Assembly: GCA_033060915.1 (NCBI GenBank)
Contig: CM065387.1
Coordinates: 27,892,001-27,956,000, forward strand
Origin: Euryodendron excelsum
Taxonomy: Eukaryota > Streptophyta > Magnoliopsida > Ericales > Pentaphylacaceae
DNA length: 64,000 nucleotides
Reading direction: 5' to 3'
Position numbers and translations under genes: made by a program. Below, piece by piece: positions 1 through 9,364 of the stretch (position 1 is its first letter; each line of letters starts with the position of its first letter). The notes under the pieces are model-generated. The model searched no databases and was not told the DNA's origin. It worked only from the letters and a program-made list of their open reading frames with translations.

Positions 1-160
1 GACTTGTTTTAAAGTCATTGTAGGCATATTCCAATTAAAACCAATTCTCTAGGTCCAAATTCCGTCTTTCCATCGCTTCGTGGGCCTGTCAGGCACAAAT
101 AGAGGCAAAATGACCAAAATGCCCTTAGGGGCATTGTCCTTTTCAAAATCTTTCCAATCC

Positions 161-521
161 CACTCTCGAGATAGTTTATTCCTCGAGACGGTTCCAATCC
201 AGGCACGTCTCTTCGGAGACGGTAAGTCCCCTTTCCAATCCCACTCTCGAGACAGTTTATTCCTCGAGACGGTTCCAATCCAGGCACGTCTCTTCGGAGA
301 TGATAAGTCCCCTTTCCAATCCCACTCTTAAGACAGTTGATTCCTCGAGACGGTTCCAATCCAGGCACGTCTCCTCAGAGACGGTAAGACCCATTTCCAA
401 TCCCACTCTCGAGACAGTTTATTCCTCGAGACGGTTCCAATCTAGGCACATCTCTTTGGAGACGGTAAGACCCCTTTCCAATCCCTTTCTCGAGACAGTT
501 TATTCCTCGAGACGGTCCGAG
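161..521 (+). repeat. 81-bp tandem repeats in U3, four units plus a partial
   Basis: Units start at 161, 242, 323, 404 and 485, exactly 81 bp apart. Each contains two CTCGAGAC-type palindromes and the inverted repeat CGTCTC-TTCG-GAGACG or a variant. A final partial unit runs into CGGTCCGAGTAG. Confidence 0.95.
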
Positions 522-655
522 TAGCGAAACTACTCACAAAACTGTTAGAGTAGCGGAAATACTCACAAGTAGGTCGATATAGGGAATTGGCAACAAACCC
601 CTATGTCACGACGACCGCCGTTAGAGTGGCGAAAACACTCAAAACCCAGGTCAAC
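522..655 (+). repeat. Cluster of three small hairpin repeats in U3
   Basis: Three inverted repeats of one design occur: GAGTAG-cgaaa-CTACTC, GAGTA-gcggaaa-TACTC and GAGTG-gcgaaaa-CACTC. Both arms change together. The same motif is amplified in element F (61178-61633). Confidence 0.85.
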
Positions 656-733
656 ACCAGTGTCTGTCAGCCCACTTTGGTGAAAAATGACCAAACTGTC
701 CTTTGGACCTTTTTCGAGACTTTCCGGTCAAGA

Positions 734-1517
734 TGACCATTTTGCCCCTAGGCATCCGAATGCCCCGCGAACCACACCGGCTCTAGGTATCAAACCGGTA
801 ATGTCCCGAGAATACGTTTTATAGTATTCTCAACCTTCCTTTACCTTTCTGGATCATTCCGAGTCAGTTCCGGCCAACCCGACATAAAATGACCGTTTTG
901 CCCCTGGAGGGCCGGTCTCCTTCTTCGACCACACCGGCTCTGGGTATCAAACCGATAATGTCCCGAGAATACTTTTTATAGTATTCTCAACCTTCCTTTA
1001 CCTTTCCGGATCATTCCGAGTCAGTTCCGGCCAATTCGGTACAAAATGACCGTTTTGCCCCTAAAGGGCCAGTCTCCTTCTTCGACCACACCAGCTTTGG
1101 GTATCAAACCGGTAATGTCTTGAGAATACTTTTTATAGTGTTCTCAACCTTCCTTTACCTTTCCAGATCATTCCGAGTCAGTTCCGGCAAACCCAGTACA
1201 AAATGACCATTTTGCCCCTAGTGGGCCGGTCTCCTTTTCCGACCACACCGGCTCTGGGAATCAAACCGGTAATCTCCGGGAACATTCTGAATAATGTTTC
1301 CAGATCCCAAGTCTTCTTTCGGGACAATCCGAGTTCGCCCCGGCAGCTTCCCGGTCCGATTGACCGTTTTGCCCCTAAGGGCTCGGTCAACCTTTCCGAC
1401 ACATCTTGTCCTCGCTTTTCAAGTCAAATACCTCCAGGACACTATTTTAAGTGTTCTTGCTCCTTTCTGGCCTTCCGGGTCATTCCCGACTCCTCCAAAT
1501 CATTCCCGGACTTTCCG
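734..1517 (+). repeat. 157-bp tandem repeats in U3, four units plus a diverged fifth
   Basis: The marker TGACC(A/G)TTTTGCCCCT starts at 734, 890, 1047, 1204 and 1361 (spacings 156, 157, 157, 157). Each unit carries ACCGG...CCGGT and a hairpin at a fixed phase (808, 965, 1122, 1278, 1436). The last units have diverged in sequence but keep the hairpin. Confidence 0.92.
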
Positions 1518-1628
1518 AAGTCACTCCTAGTAAAGCCAGGCTAAATGTTGCATGGTAGTCACTTGTACAGGCGCCCAAATCTAGTCAAAGATACGTTGCT
1601 TGCCGACTTATAAAGTTTCCTAAGTGGC

Positions 1629-1651
1629 TGGCGCCACTCCTAGTGGCGCCA
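1629..1651 (+). promoter_or_regulatory. GGCGCC inverted repeat upstream of the LTR TATA box
   Basis: Perfect arms TGGCGCCACT and AGTGGCGCCA are separated by 3 bp. A second, looser pair (GCGCCACTG / CAGGCGCCAG) lies at 1669-1690. The 10-bp arms are kept in other copies. A role as a protein-binding or cruciform site is inference. Confidence 0.75.
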
Positions 1652-1704
1652 AGAGCAATTTTGCCCTAGCGCCACTGCAACAGGCGCCAGGTTTGTCCAA
1701 CTTC

Positions 1705-1712
1705 TATAAATA
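1705..1712 (+). promoter_or_regulatory. LTR TATA box (TATAAATA), end of U3
   Basis: TATAAATA sits in a block conserved in the LTRs of A, B, E and F, with transcription expected to start about 30 bp downstream. It is followed by a conserved segment ending in telo-boxes. Confidence 0.8.
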
Positions 1713-1795
1713 CAGAGCCTCATTCAACGTGAAAGGGGTCTGCAAACTTAACCTAAAAATCCTATATTTCAATACACAGAGCTCGAGCACCTCCA

Positions 1796-1849
1796 AAACC
1801 CTAGTTTCCTTAGGTTTCCCAAACCCTAGCCACCCTACACTAAACCCTA
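1796..1849 (+). promoter_or_regulatory. Three telo-box motifs (AAACCCTA) just downstream of the predicted start
   Basis: AAACCCTA occurs at 1796-1803, 1821-1828 and 1842-1849. Telo-boxes are known plant promoter and Polycomb-recruiting motifs bound by TRB-type proteins. Related copies occur at the same place in the other LTRs. Confidence 0.7.
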
Positions 1850-1892
1850 GCCTCCTATACACTTATACACTCCCCCACACACTCATACACTA

Positions 1893-2030
1893 GCCTTCAA
1901 CCATCCTTTGAAGACTTGAAGAGCTTCCATCTAAAGCTTGAAGACAACCCTTGAAGGTTGAAGAAGAAGATCAAGACAAAGACCGAAGACCGAAGACAGC
2001 ACGGCGCGCAAAATAAACAAGACATACGGT
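1893..2030 (+). promoter_or_regulatory. GAAGA-rich transcribed segment ending in a candidate splice donor
   Basis: The motifs GAAGACTTGAAG, TTGAAG and GAAGAAGA recur densely and resemble purine-rich exonic splicing enhancers. The segment ends at ACG|GTAGGC (GT at 2029-2030), also conserved in A (10502). A strong acceptor-like site lies just before gag (6698-6699). Splicing is inferred only. Confidence 0.4.
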
Positions 2031-2149
2031 AGGCTCCCTATTTAAATTTCCGCACTTCCCCCCTCTCTCTTCTCTCTCTTAACCTACTTGGGTTTTCTCT
2101 ATTTTAATCCCCCATCTCTTTCCCCCCCTTTCTTTGCATGCTTGAAATA

Positions 2150-2270
2150 AGGGGATTCCCGGTTCATGTGTAGGATTGGGCTATTGGAGAGTCACCGTGT
2201 CGGGGGCTTTCTTCTAGTCTAACCAAAGACCACGTGGGTCCGGCCCCCTTGGTTATGTGGTGAAGCCTTA
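2150..2270 (+). promoter_or_regulatory. Conserved structured island in R/U5
   Basis: This block stays nearly unchanged in A, B, E and F and is recognisable in old C (43310-43450), unlike its surroundings. It contains hairpin GACC-acgtg-GGTC (2228-2240), flanking arms AACCAA/TTGGTT (2221-2226, 2249-2254) and arms GGGGGC/GCCCCC (2202-2207, 2243-2248). Packaging or translation control is possible but not shown. Confidence 0.55.
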
Positions 2271-2329
2271 GTCTTGTATGTTCACGACCCCAAATTGCAT
2301 TGTGCATATCATAGTCTTGCATCTTCCAA

Positions 2330-4400
2330 AATTCGTTTTCAAACTCGTTTTCAAAATCGTTTTCAAACTTGTTTTCAAAATTGCATCAAAATTTCTTTTT
2401 CAAAAACTTGTTTTCAAAATCACAATTCTAGGGTGATTCTAGCCTTTCCATGGCTAGGGTTGCTTTAGAAAAGTGTTACATTAAAAGTGATCTTTTGGGT
2501 CTATATTTTCAAATCTTATTGTTTTCCAAAATCACTTTCTTAAAGTGGTTCTAGCCTTCTTATGGCTAAAATCGCTTTAGGGAAGTGAGACGTTTTCATA
2601 CCTTCCAAAAACTCTCTCTTCAAAAATCTCTTCCTAAAAATCTCTTTTTCAACATACTTTCCTAAAACTCTCCTCTCCAAAGTTGTTTTCAAAAACTGCC
2701 TCCAAAATCTATTTTCCAAAACTCCCTTTTTCAACTCTTTTCCAAAATCCTCTCCTCAAAATCCACTTTCTAAAAATGTTTCCTAAAAATCTTTCCAAAA
2801 ACTCTCTTCAATAATCTTCCACCAAAAACCTTCCTAGAAAAACTCTCTCCAAAAATCTTTCCAAAATCTCCCTTTTAGAAATTCCCCTCTAGGATTTTCC
2901 TTCTAAAATATTCATTTCTAAAAACACACTTTCCAAAACTCCTTCTCTTTAAAATCTTTTTCCAAAAACTCCCTCTTCAAATTTACTTTCCAAAAGCTCC
3001 TCCCTAGGATTCCCTTCTAGAAAACCTTCGCTTCCAAAAACGCACTTTCCAAAAACTCTTTCCTTAGAGCCCAAGTCAAGCCCTAGAACCCCTCATTAGG
3101 AAACCCTAATTTTCTTTCCAAAAACATGGTTTTCAAACCTTGCCCCAAACCTAGGTTTCCAAAATCTCTCATTTTCTACATCAAAACTATACATGTTTCC
3201 AAGACCTCTTTTCTACGTCAAAACTATAATTTTTCCAAATCTAAGGTTTCTAGAATCTCCCTTTTCAAACCCTATTTTCCCTTTAGGAAACCAAATCAAA
3301 TATTCCTGTTTAGGAAACTAGATCCCATACTCTGTTTTTGGAAACAAAATCAAACCTTCCCTTTTAGAAACAAAATCCAAATCTTCCCTAGTTCGAACCC
3401 TTCCTAAACTTTCACTTTCCTAAACTTTAAGTTTCCAAAACTTGAACATAAAAGTCTTTCTTAAATTTTAAAATTCAACTTTCAAATCTTTCCAAATTCA
3501 ACCCTTTCCTAATTCTACCCTCTTTTCAAACCTAATCTCAAACCTTTCCTAATCTCAAGATTTTCTAGAAAACTTTAAGACTTTCTAAATCTTAAACTTT
3601 CCAAATTTCAAATCTTTCTAAAATCAAAACTTTCTAAATTTGAAACTTTCTCAAGTTAAATCTTTCTAAACTTCCAAACTTTTTAAATTCTAAACTTTCC
3701 AAAACTTCAAAATCTTTATAAATCTAAGGCTTTTCTAAACTCAAAACTTTCTTAATTCAAACATTTCCTAAACTGAAAACTTTCCTTTTCCAAACCTTTC
3801 CTAAAACGAAACTTTCTTATTTTCAGAACTTTCTTCTTTTCAAAGCTTTCCAAATTCAAAACTTCCCTTTTTCAAAACATTACAAAATTCAAAACTTTCT
3901 TAACTTGAAACTTTCCAAATTCTAAGCTTTTCTTAAACTAAACTTTTCCTAATTCAAAACATTTCTAAATTCAAAACTTTCCAATTTTCAAAAAATTTCC
4001 TAATTTGAAAAATTTCCTAATTCGAAACTTTCTTAATTCAAAACTTTCCTAAAGTTGAAACATTCCAAATTCAAAACTTTCCTAAAGTTGAAACATTCCA
4101 AATTCAAAGCTTTCCTAAGTTGAAACTTTCCTAATTCTAAAACTTTCCTAAATCGAACCTTTCCTAATTCAAACATTTCCTAATCCAATCTTCCCTAATT
4201 TCCTAAACCTTCCAAGTCAAGTCAGATGTTTTCTAAGTCTCTTCTCTTTCCTAAGTCTAGGTTTTCTAAAACCAAGTCTTTCCAAAATCAATCTTTCCAA
4301 AGCAAGTCCAATCTTCTCAAATTCAATCTCCTCTTCTAATCTCAAATCAAATCCAGTTTTCAATTCAATCTCTTTCTTCTAATCCAATTTCTCTCTTCAA
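2330..4400 (+). repeat. ~2-kb G-depleted low-complexity tract of LTR B
   Basis: Degenerate short motifs such as TTTCCTAAA, TTCAAAAC and CTTTCCAAA fill about 2 kb with very few G residues on the element strand. Short phenylalanine- and lysine-rich open frames here are compositional artefacts. Confidence 0.9.
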
Positions 4401-4430
4401 ATCAATCTCTTTTCAATCGGACTCCGGTCC

Positions 4431-4475
4431 GAACTACGACTGACCTGATTCCCCTAAAGGGATACGTAGGCAACC
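4431..4475 (+). promoter_or_regulatory. Conserved GAACTACG...GGGATACGTAGGCAACC block near the LTR 3' end
   Basis: GAACTACGAC is followed by a TCCC/GGGA stem-loop and GGGATACGTAGGCAACC. The block is retained in every LTR here, including the divergent D LTR fragment (about 56740-56805 on the minus strand). From memory, similar blocks recur in LTRs of many plant Ty3/gypsy elements; its role is unknown. Confidence 0.6.
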
Positions 4476-5246
4476 TTCATAGGTGCGGTCACAATACTTT
4501 TCAAACTTTCAATTCCACCCTCATGGGTGCGGTTTCCAAAATCTTTTCAAATCTCAAATTCCAATCTATTTTCAAAATTCCAATTTCAAAATTTCTATTT
4601 TCAAATTTTTACTTTCAATTTTCAAACTTTCCAATTTCAATTCTATCTCTTCAAATCTCTTTCCAAATCTATTTTTCAATTCTCTCCTATTGCACTTGCA
4701 TATCATGCATCATGTTAGTTTCTTTTCAAACATTGTTTTTCTAAAGTGACGTAGGATTGAACATTTGTTAATTCAAGACTCTCATAGGTGAATCTAGGGT
4801 AAATTGACATGTAGGTACCGAAAGGGCGGGGTAGGGTGATAGCTTAGTGCGTCTTCCCTACACGTAACCAACCTCCAAACCTAGGATCACTGATTTCAAA
4901 GACCAAAACGGAGTTATTTTTCTAAAAAGGGCTAAATGTTTTTCAAAATTTTGCCAAACAACCTGTTTTCTTACAAACCCTCACTCGAGGAGATATTTTC
5001 AAATCGTTTTCCAAAATCCTAAGTGTAGTCTTCGGATTATTCTTAGTTTTTAGGTGACCTAATTCACTTTAATCAAGCTAGGTGGTGACTCCGAATCTTT
5101 TTCAAAAGCCCTTTATTCAAACCAGTTTTTCAATTCAAACCTAGTCGCACTCATTCTTCTAGGAGGGTGAGTTCTAACGAGAGAGTACAGTATTTTTTCC
5201 GCTTGTGTGAGTATTCCTCGAGTGCGAAAAATTTGGGCGCGACAGT

Positions 5247-5264
5247 TGGCGACTCCACTGGGGA
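5247..5264 (+). other. Primer-binding site of element B (tRNA-Arg type)
   Basis: TGGCGACTCCACTGGGGA starts three bases after the LTR end. Its complement ends in CCA after an acceptor arm like that of a plant tRNA-Arg, the primer reported for Ogre-type elements. The tRNA match is from memory. Confidence 0.85.
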
Positions 5265-6788
5265 GACTTAGAGGGTTAGGCCGTAGTCATGTCTCTTTAC
5301 CCTTCACCAATGTAGAGTCTTCAATTAACTTGGTTCAATCCTATTCACTTTAAATTTTCAAAACCAAATTTTTAAAATTGTTTTCAAAAAAAAAAAAAAA
5401 ACATGCATTTACTCATATTATCTTGTATTATGTTTGTCATCCACATACTAACACTTGCATCTTTGTTTTGTAGGTACACGTTTTGTTTAAATTTTATTAA
5501 CTGCTTTGCATGAATATGATGTACAGGATGAATGGGAGTTGTTGGGCCCTTTCCTCCACTTTTAAAAATTACACACACACTGCATGTGCACTTGCATTTT
5601 GTATACTTGCATACCCTGATATGTCCTTTCTAGTTAGAAAGGGGGAACGGTATATTGGTTGTGGGCAAGATGCTGTGTCAGTTTCTTCGCCTACGGCCTC
5701 TTGATGGTTCCCCCGCTCGAATCACCAACCGATCAAGGCACCACCTCGGGGAGTGGGCCTAGGTTTGAAGATCCGGGGACCGAGCCTTTTTAGGACGCAT
5801 TAGTCAACCCTCAACCTCATACTCATATAGACACCATGCATAGCCGAACCCCTGCCGGACTTAGGACACGAGCACTGTTTTCAAAATCACGGAGGAAAGG
5901 GCGACTGCTCTTACTTTCATTTATACCTGCTGCTATAATGCTTGTATTTATACTGTTATAATGCATGTCTAACTGTTCATGCATCCATGATTATTTCAAT
6001 TGAACCTTCTCTCTTTATACTTTTTGCAAATTCATATTCATGCATTCAATATCCCATGTCAAGACAAGAGTTCCAAGTAACTCAAGTCATTGCATTCTCA
6101 TGCATATGATCAACCCATTGAGAGTGACACCAATGTCACTCTCTCTTGCATTAAACCTACCTGAACCCTAAGGATTCCCACGTAACCCTAAGGACTCATT
6201 GCATGCATCTCAATTCATTCCATAAGAGGGGCCCCAATCTCTCTATGCTCACGGAGATAGGATTGCCAAGAAGACAAAGGGCAATCAATCAATAAGGTCT
6301 CTCAGCGACCTCTTCGACATCAAATCCAAGGAAGGCAACTCTGAAGACTCAAGAGTAGTTTAGGGTTTCCCTTTGTAAAATTAGATAGGTGGAAGTCCAA
6401 AGGAAAATGTTCCCTCTCCCCCTATTAAAATGTATTTCAATTCTTTTGTATCTTAAACCCAGAATTTAATGTACTTTTTTATTTTTATGAATGAATGCAT
6501 GAATGGCTGAAGGTTCCCACCTGACGGTAAAGTGTCTGCATACAGGGGCAAACCCCCTATCTCCAAAAGTGAGCCAATACATCACGTTTAGTCTCCCTCT
6601 CAAGTAGGGGCAACCTTAGGACATGCATTGCATAAAGTTGTCTAAAAACCAAAAACTAACTTGTGACTTGTGTTTTTGTCTTTTTCTTTTTATTTACAGA
6701 AGTCACCTTGCACTGAGTCAACATTGCTCTCAAGAAAGTGCAACATCCACCTAGGGATCCTATTATCACTCGGCACAAAGCATCACTG
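5265..6788 (+). other. Untranslated leader of element B
   Basis: About 1.5 kb lies between the PBS and the gag ATG, with an A-run at 5387-5401 and no convincing coding frame. It ends with a pyrimidine-rich run and TTTACAG|AAG (AG at 6698-6699), which looks like a splice acceptor. Homologous leaders precede gag in A, C and D. Confidence 0.75.
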
Positions 6789-8643
6789 ATGGCTGCTAAC
6801 CCTGAAGAATCCTCTCAAGTCTCTCGAGACGAAGTTAATGAAATGAGGGCTAAGATGGATGAGATGCTCAAACTCATTCAAACTCTGGCCATGAAGGATG
6901 CTACAGCGGTCCTGTCATCATCAATGACTTCATCTAAAGACCTTGAACCCGCTAATCTGAGGATCTTGCTTCAGTCTGACAATGCTGGGAAAACCAAAGA
7001 AGATGCCAAAAGGGTCAATACTGAAGAAGAAGAGACCATATTACTTTCACCCGTCACAAAGAAGGCCCCTCTAGACCCTCTCAGTCTGAAAATCTAAGGG
7101 TTGGAGGATTCATTGCGAAGTCTCCATGGCCATGATGCTTACGGTTTCACTTCCTATGATGAGCTATGTTTCTTCCCTGACCACCCGAGGCCTGCTAAGT
7201 TTAAAATGCCTGACTTCCAGAAGTACGACGGTACGGGTAACCCTGTTGCTCATCTTCGTCTATATGCTGGAGCGCTAAGTGGACATGACAACGACCCGAA
7301 GCTCCTTATGTAGTTATTCCAACACAGCCTCACTGGGTCGGCTCTATAATGGTTCGCTCGTCTGGACTTAAGGAAGATCACAACCTGGATGGAGCTAGTC
7401 AATGCATTCAAAGCCCAATACCGTCACAACATCGATCTCACTTCCGATCGCTGGTCCTTGATGACGATGAGCAAGGGTGAGAAGGAGAGCTTTAAAGCAT
7501 ACGCCCTAAGATGGAGGGAGGCAGCTGCACGAGTTAATCCCCTGTTGGAGGAGAAGGAGTATATACAACTATTTGTACATACTTTTCAAGGTATATTCTA
7601 TGAGAAACTCTGCACAAGCATGGGAAAAAGCTTTTACGAGCTCATCATGCAGGAAGAGATGATAGAAAATGGCCTCAAGACAGGAAGAATTATAGATCCC
7701 TATGCCAAGACTGGAGAAAATACTGCCAACATAGCCAAGAAGGTGGCTACTACCAGGGGCACGATCAGAAAGGAAAATGAAGTGTTTGCTATTCTGCCTA
7801 GCCAACCACCTCAATACCGACCTCCGCTCCAATCACCCCAGGTCCTGCTCTTACCCACCTTGACCATGCCTGCTCCAACCCCAAACTATGATCCCGCTGG
7901 GGCACGACCCAACTTTAATAGACCTGCTCGACGTACCCGTACCTTCGACGCCTTAGCCTGCACCCAAACTGAGGCGTACCATAGCCTTTTGAAAAACAAT
8001 ATCTTAAAGCCTGTGCCTGCTCGCCCGTTGCCAAGCCCTCTGCCTCCGACCTTTAATGCCGCTCTTACATGTGAATATCATTCAGGTGGCCAAGGGCATG
8101 ACACCGAAAGCTGCTTTGCTCTCAAGCACAAGATCCAAGACCTGATCGATAATGAGACTATTGATTTGCAGCCAGTAAAACCTGCTCCCACTCCCAATGT
8201 GACTGCTAACCCTCTGCCATATCACACCGTCAATATGATACTAGTAGAAATGAAGGGCGAGGGAGTGTTTGATGAGCCTAAGGCCGAGGACTATGAGGAC
8301 GATTGGGAGACCGAGGAAGAAGATGACTGGGAGGAGGATCTCCCATTATGCCCAATCTATCTCCATAACCCTGATGAAGTGCTAGATGCTTCCGACTGGC
8401 CCATTGAGGAGCCGATGTTTCTGGAAGATGAGACTACTGAAAACATGGTTGCTGATGGGTGGGGTGATGAATTTCTACACCCGAAGTACACCGCAGCTGA
8501 AAGTCACTTGCTGGAAAACCCTTGGCCCGTAACTGAGTACAACTATGAAGACATGGGTTGGGGACAAGAAGAGTTAAGAGAAAGAGCAGAGCCATTCGAA
8601 TTGGAAGGGGGTGAACTAGTCACCCTGTTTACAGAAGAACCCT
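6789..8643 (+). pseudogene. gag: gag of element B, N-terminal ~618 codons, three stops, cut by element A
   Basis: This encodes the retrotransposon structural (capsid/nucleocapsid) protein expected to form particles. The start is the ATG of MAANPEESS, shared with A and similar in C. A short helical N-terminus (EVNEMRAKMDEMLKLIQ) precedes a plant retrotransposon gag domain (about residues 120-290; FKMPDFQKYDGTGNPVAHL). A knuckle CEYHSGGQGHDTESC (CX2HX5HX4C) and a strongly acidic tail follow. In-frame stops are TAA 7095-7097, TAG 7311-7313 and TAA 7347-7349, each at a glutamine codon of sister copies (CAA or CAG to TAA or TAG). The frame stops at the A insertion; its last piece resumes at 27473. 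No protease or pol follows. Confidence 0.92.
8639..8643. repeat. Left target-site duplication of element A (ACCCT)
   Basis: ACCCT directly precedes TGTAAGC at 8644 and is repeated exactly at 27468-27472 after the CA end. Five bp is standard for Ty3/gypsy integrases. Confidence 0.95.
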
Positions 8644-8849
8644 TGTAAGCACCCCATTTTTGACCACTCGGCAGTCTACACTCCGTCCATACATGTTTTC
8701 AAGTCATTGTGGGCATATTCCAATCGAAACCAATTCTTTAGGTCCAAATTCCTTCTCTCCATCGCTTCACGGGCCTGTCGGGCCCAAATAGAGGCAAAAT
8801 AACTAAAACGCCCTTAGGGGCATTGTCCTTTCCAAAATGTTTTCAATCC

Positions 8850-9126
8850 CACTCTCGAGACAGTTTATTCCTCGAGACGGTTCCAATCCAGGCACGTCTC
8901 TTTGGAGACGGTAAGACCCTTTTCCAAACCCACTCTCGAGACAGTTTATTCCTCGAGACGGTTCCAATCCAGGCACATCTCTTTGGAGACGGTAAGACCC
9001 CTTTCCAAACCCACTCTCGAGACAATTTATTCCTCGAGACGGTTCCAATCCAAGCACGTCTCTTCGGAGACGGTAAGACCCTTTCCAGTCCCACTCTTGA
9101 GACAGTTTATTCCTCGAGACGGTCCG
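8850..9126 (+). repeat. 81-bp tandem repeats, 5' LTR of A, three units plus a partial
   Basis: Units start at 8850, 8931, 9012 and 9092. The hairpin loop is mostly TTTG rather than TTCG, with the CGTCTC/GAGACG arms kept. The 3' LTR has two more units. Confidence 0.93.
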
Positions 9127-9364
9127 AGTAGCAAAACTACTCACAAAACCGTTAGAGTAGCGAAAATACTCACAAATCATCAACCCCATCCGAGTAGCGG
9201 AAATACTCACAAATCATCAACCCCGTCCGAGTAGCGGAAATACTCACACCGTTAGAGTGACAGAAACACTCAAAACCCAGGTCAACACCAGTGTCTATTA
9301 GCCCACTTTGGTGAAAAATGTCCAAATTGTCCTGTGGACATTTTCCGAGACTTTCCGGTCAAGA

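Larger units (their letters stand above)
1..5244 (+). repeat. 5' LTR of element B (first ~46 bp off window)
   Basis: Position 1 corresponds to 32699 of the 3' LTR, which starts TGTAAGCACC at 32653, so about 46 bp are missing. The LTR ends GGGCGCGACA at 5244, three bases before the PBS. Order inside: 81-bp repeats, small hairpins, 157-bp repeats, GGCGCC inverted repeat, TATA box, telo-boxes, GA-rich segment, structured island, G-poor tract, conserved GATACGTAGG block, terminal segment. At about 5.3 kb it is in the range known for Ogre-type LTRs and far longer than most plant LTRs. Confidence 0.93.

Noticed and set aside
161..521. CRISPR-like array of regularly spaced repeats
   Set aside because: The whole 81-bp unit is repeated with no unique spacers, inside an LTR of a plant element.
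15..524. Open frames of 74-117 codons on both strands across the 81-bp repeats (also at 8803-9234, 22609-23175, 32713-33316, 51593-52258, 61597-61902)
   Set aside because: The unit length of 81 bp is a multiple of 3, so one open unit repeats in frame. Frames occur on both strands at once and have no domain, start context or conservation beyond the DNA repeat.
1178..1544. Open frames in the 157-bp repeats (also 9652-10018, 23436-23802, 60431-60954)
   Set aside because: They overlap on both strands over U3 repeats upstream of the TATA box and are not coding.
4483..4749. Phe/Ser/Lys-rich open frames near the LTR 3' part (also 26706, 37111, 47676, 57284)
   Set aside because: They arise from low-complexity TTCAAA-type DNA; three frames are open at once and the region is LTR.
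5247..5264. tRNA gene
   Set aside because: Only 18 bp complementary to a tRNA 3' end are present, with no cloverleaf; it is a primer-binding site.
6738..6788. Gag start upstream of 6789
   Set aside because: An upstream extension would begin with GTG. The ATG at 6789 is shared with A and C and gives the conserved MAA(N/S)PEESS start.
7569..7832. Minus-strand 87-residue frame inside gag, also at 15959-16222
   Set aside because: It is a shadow of the conserved gag coding strand; no independent support.
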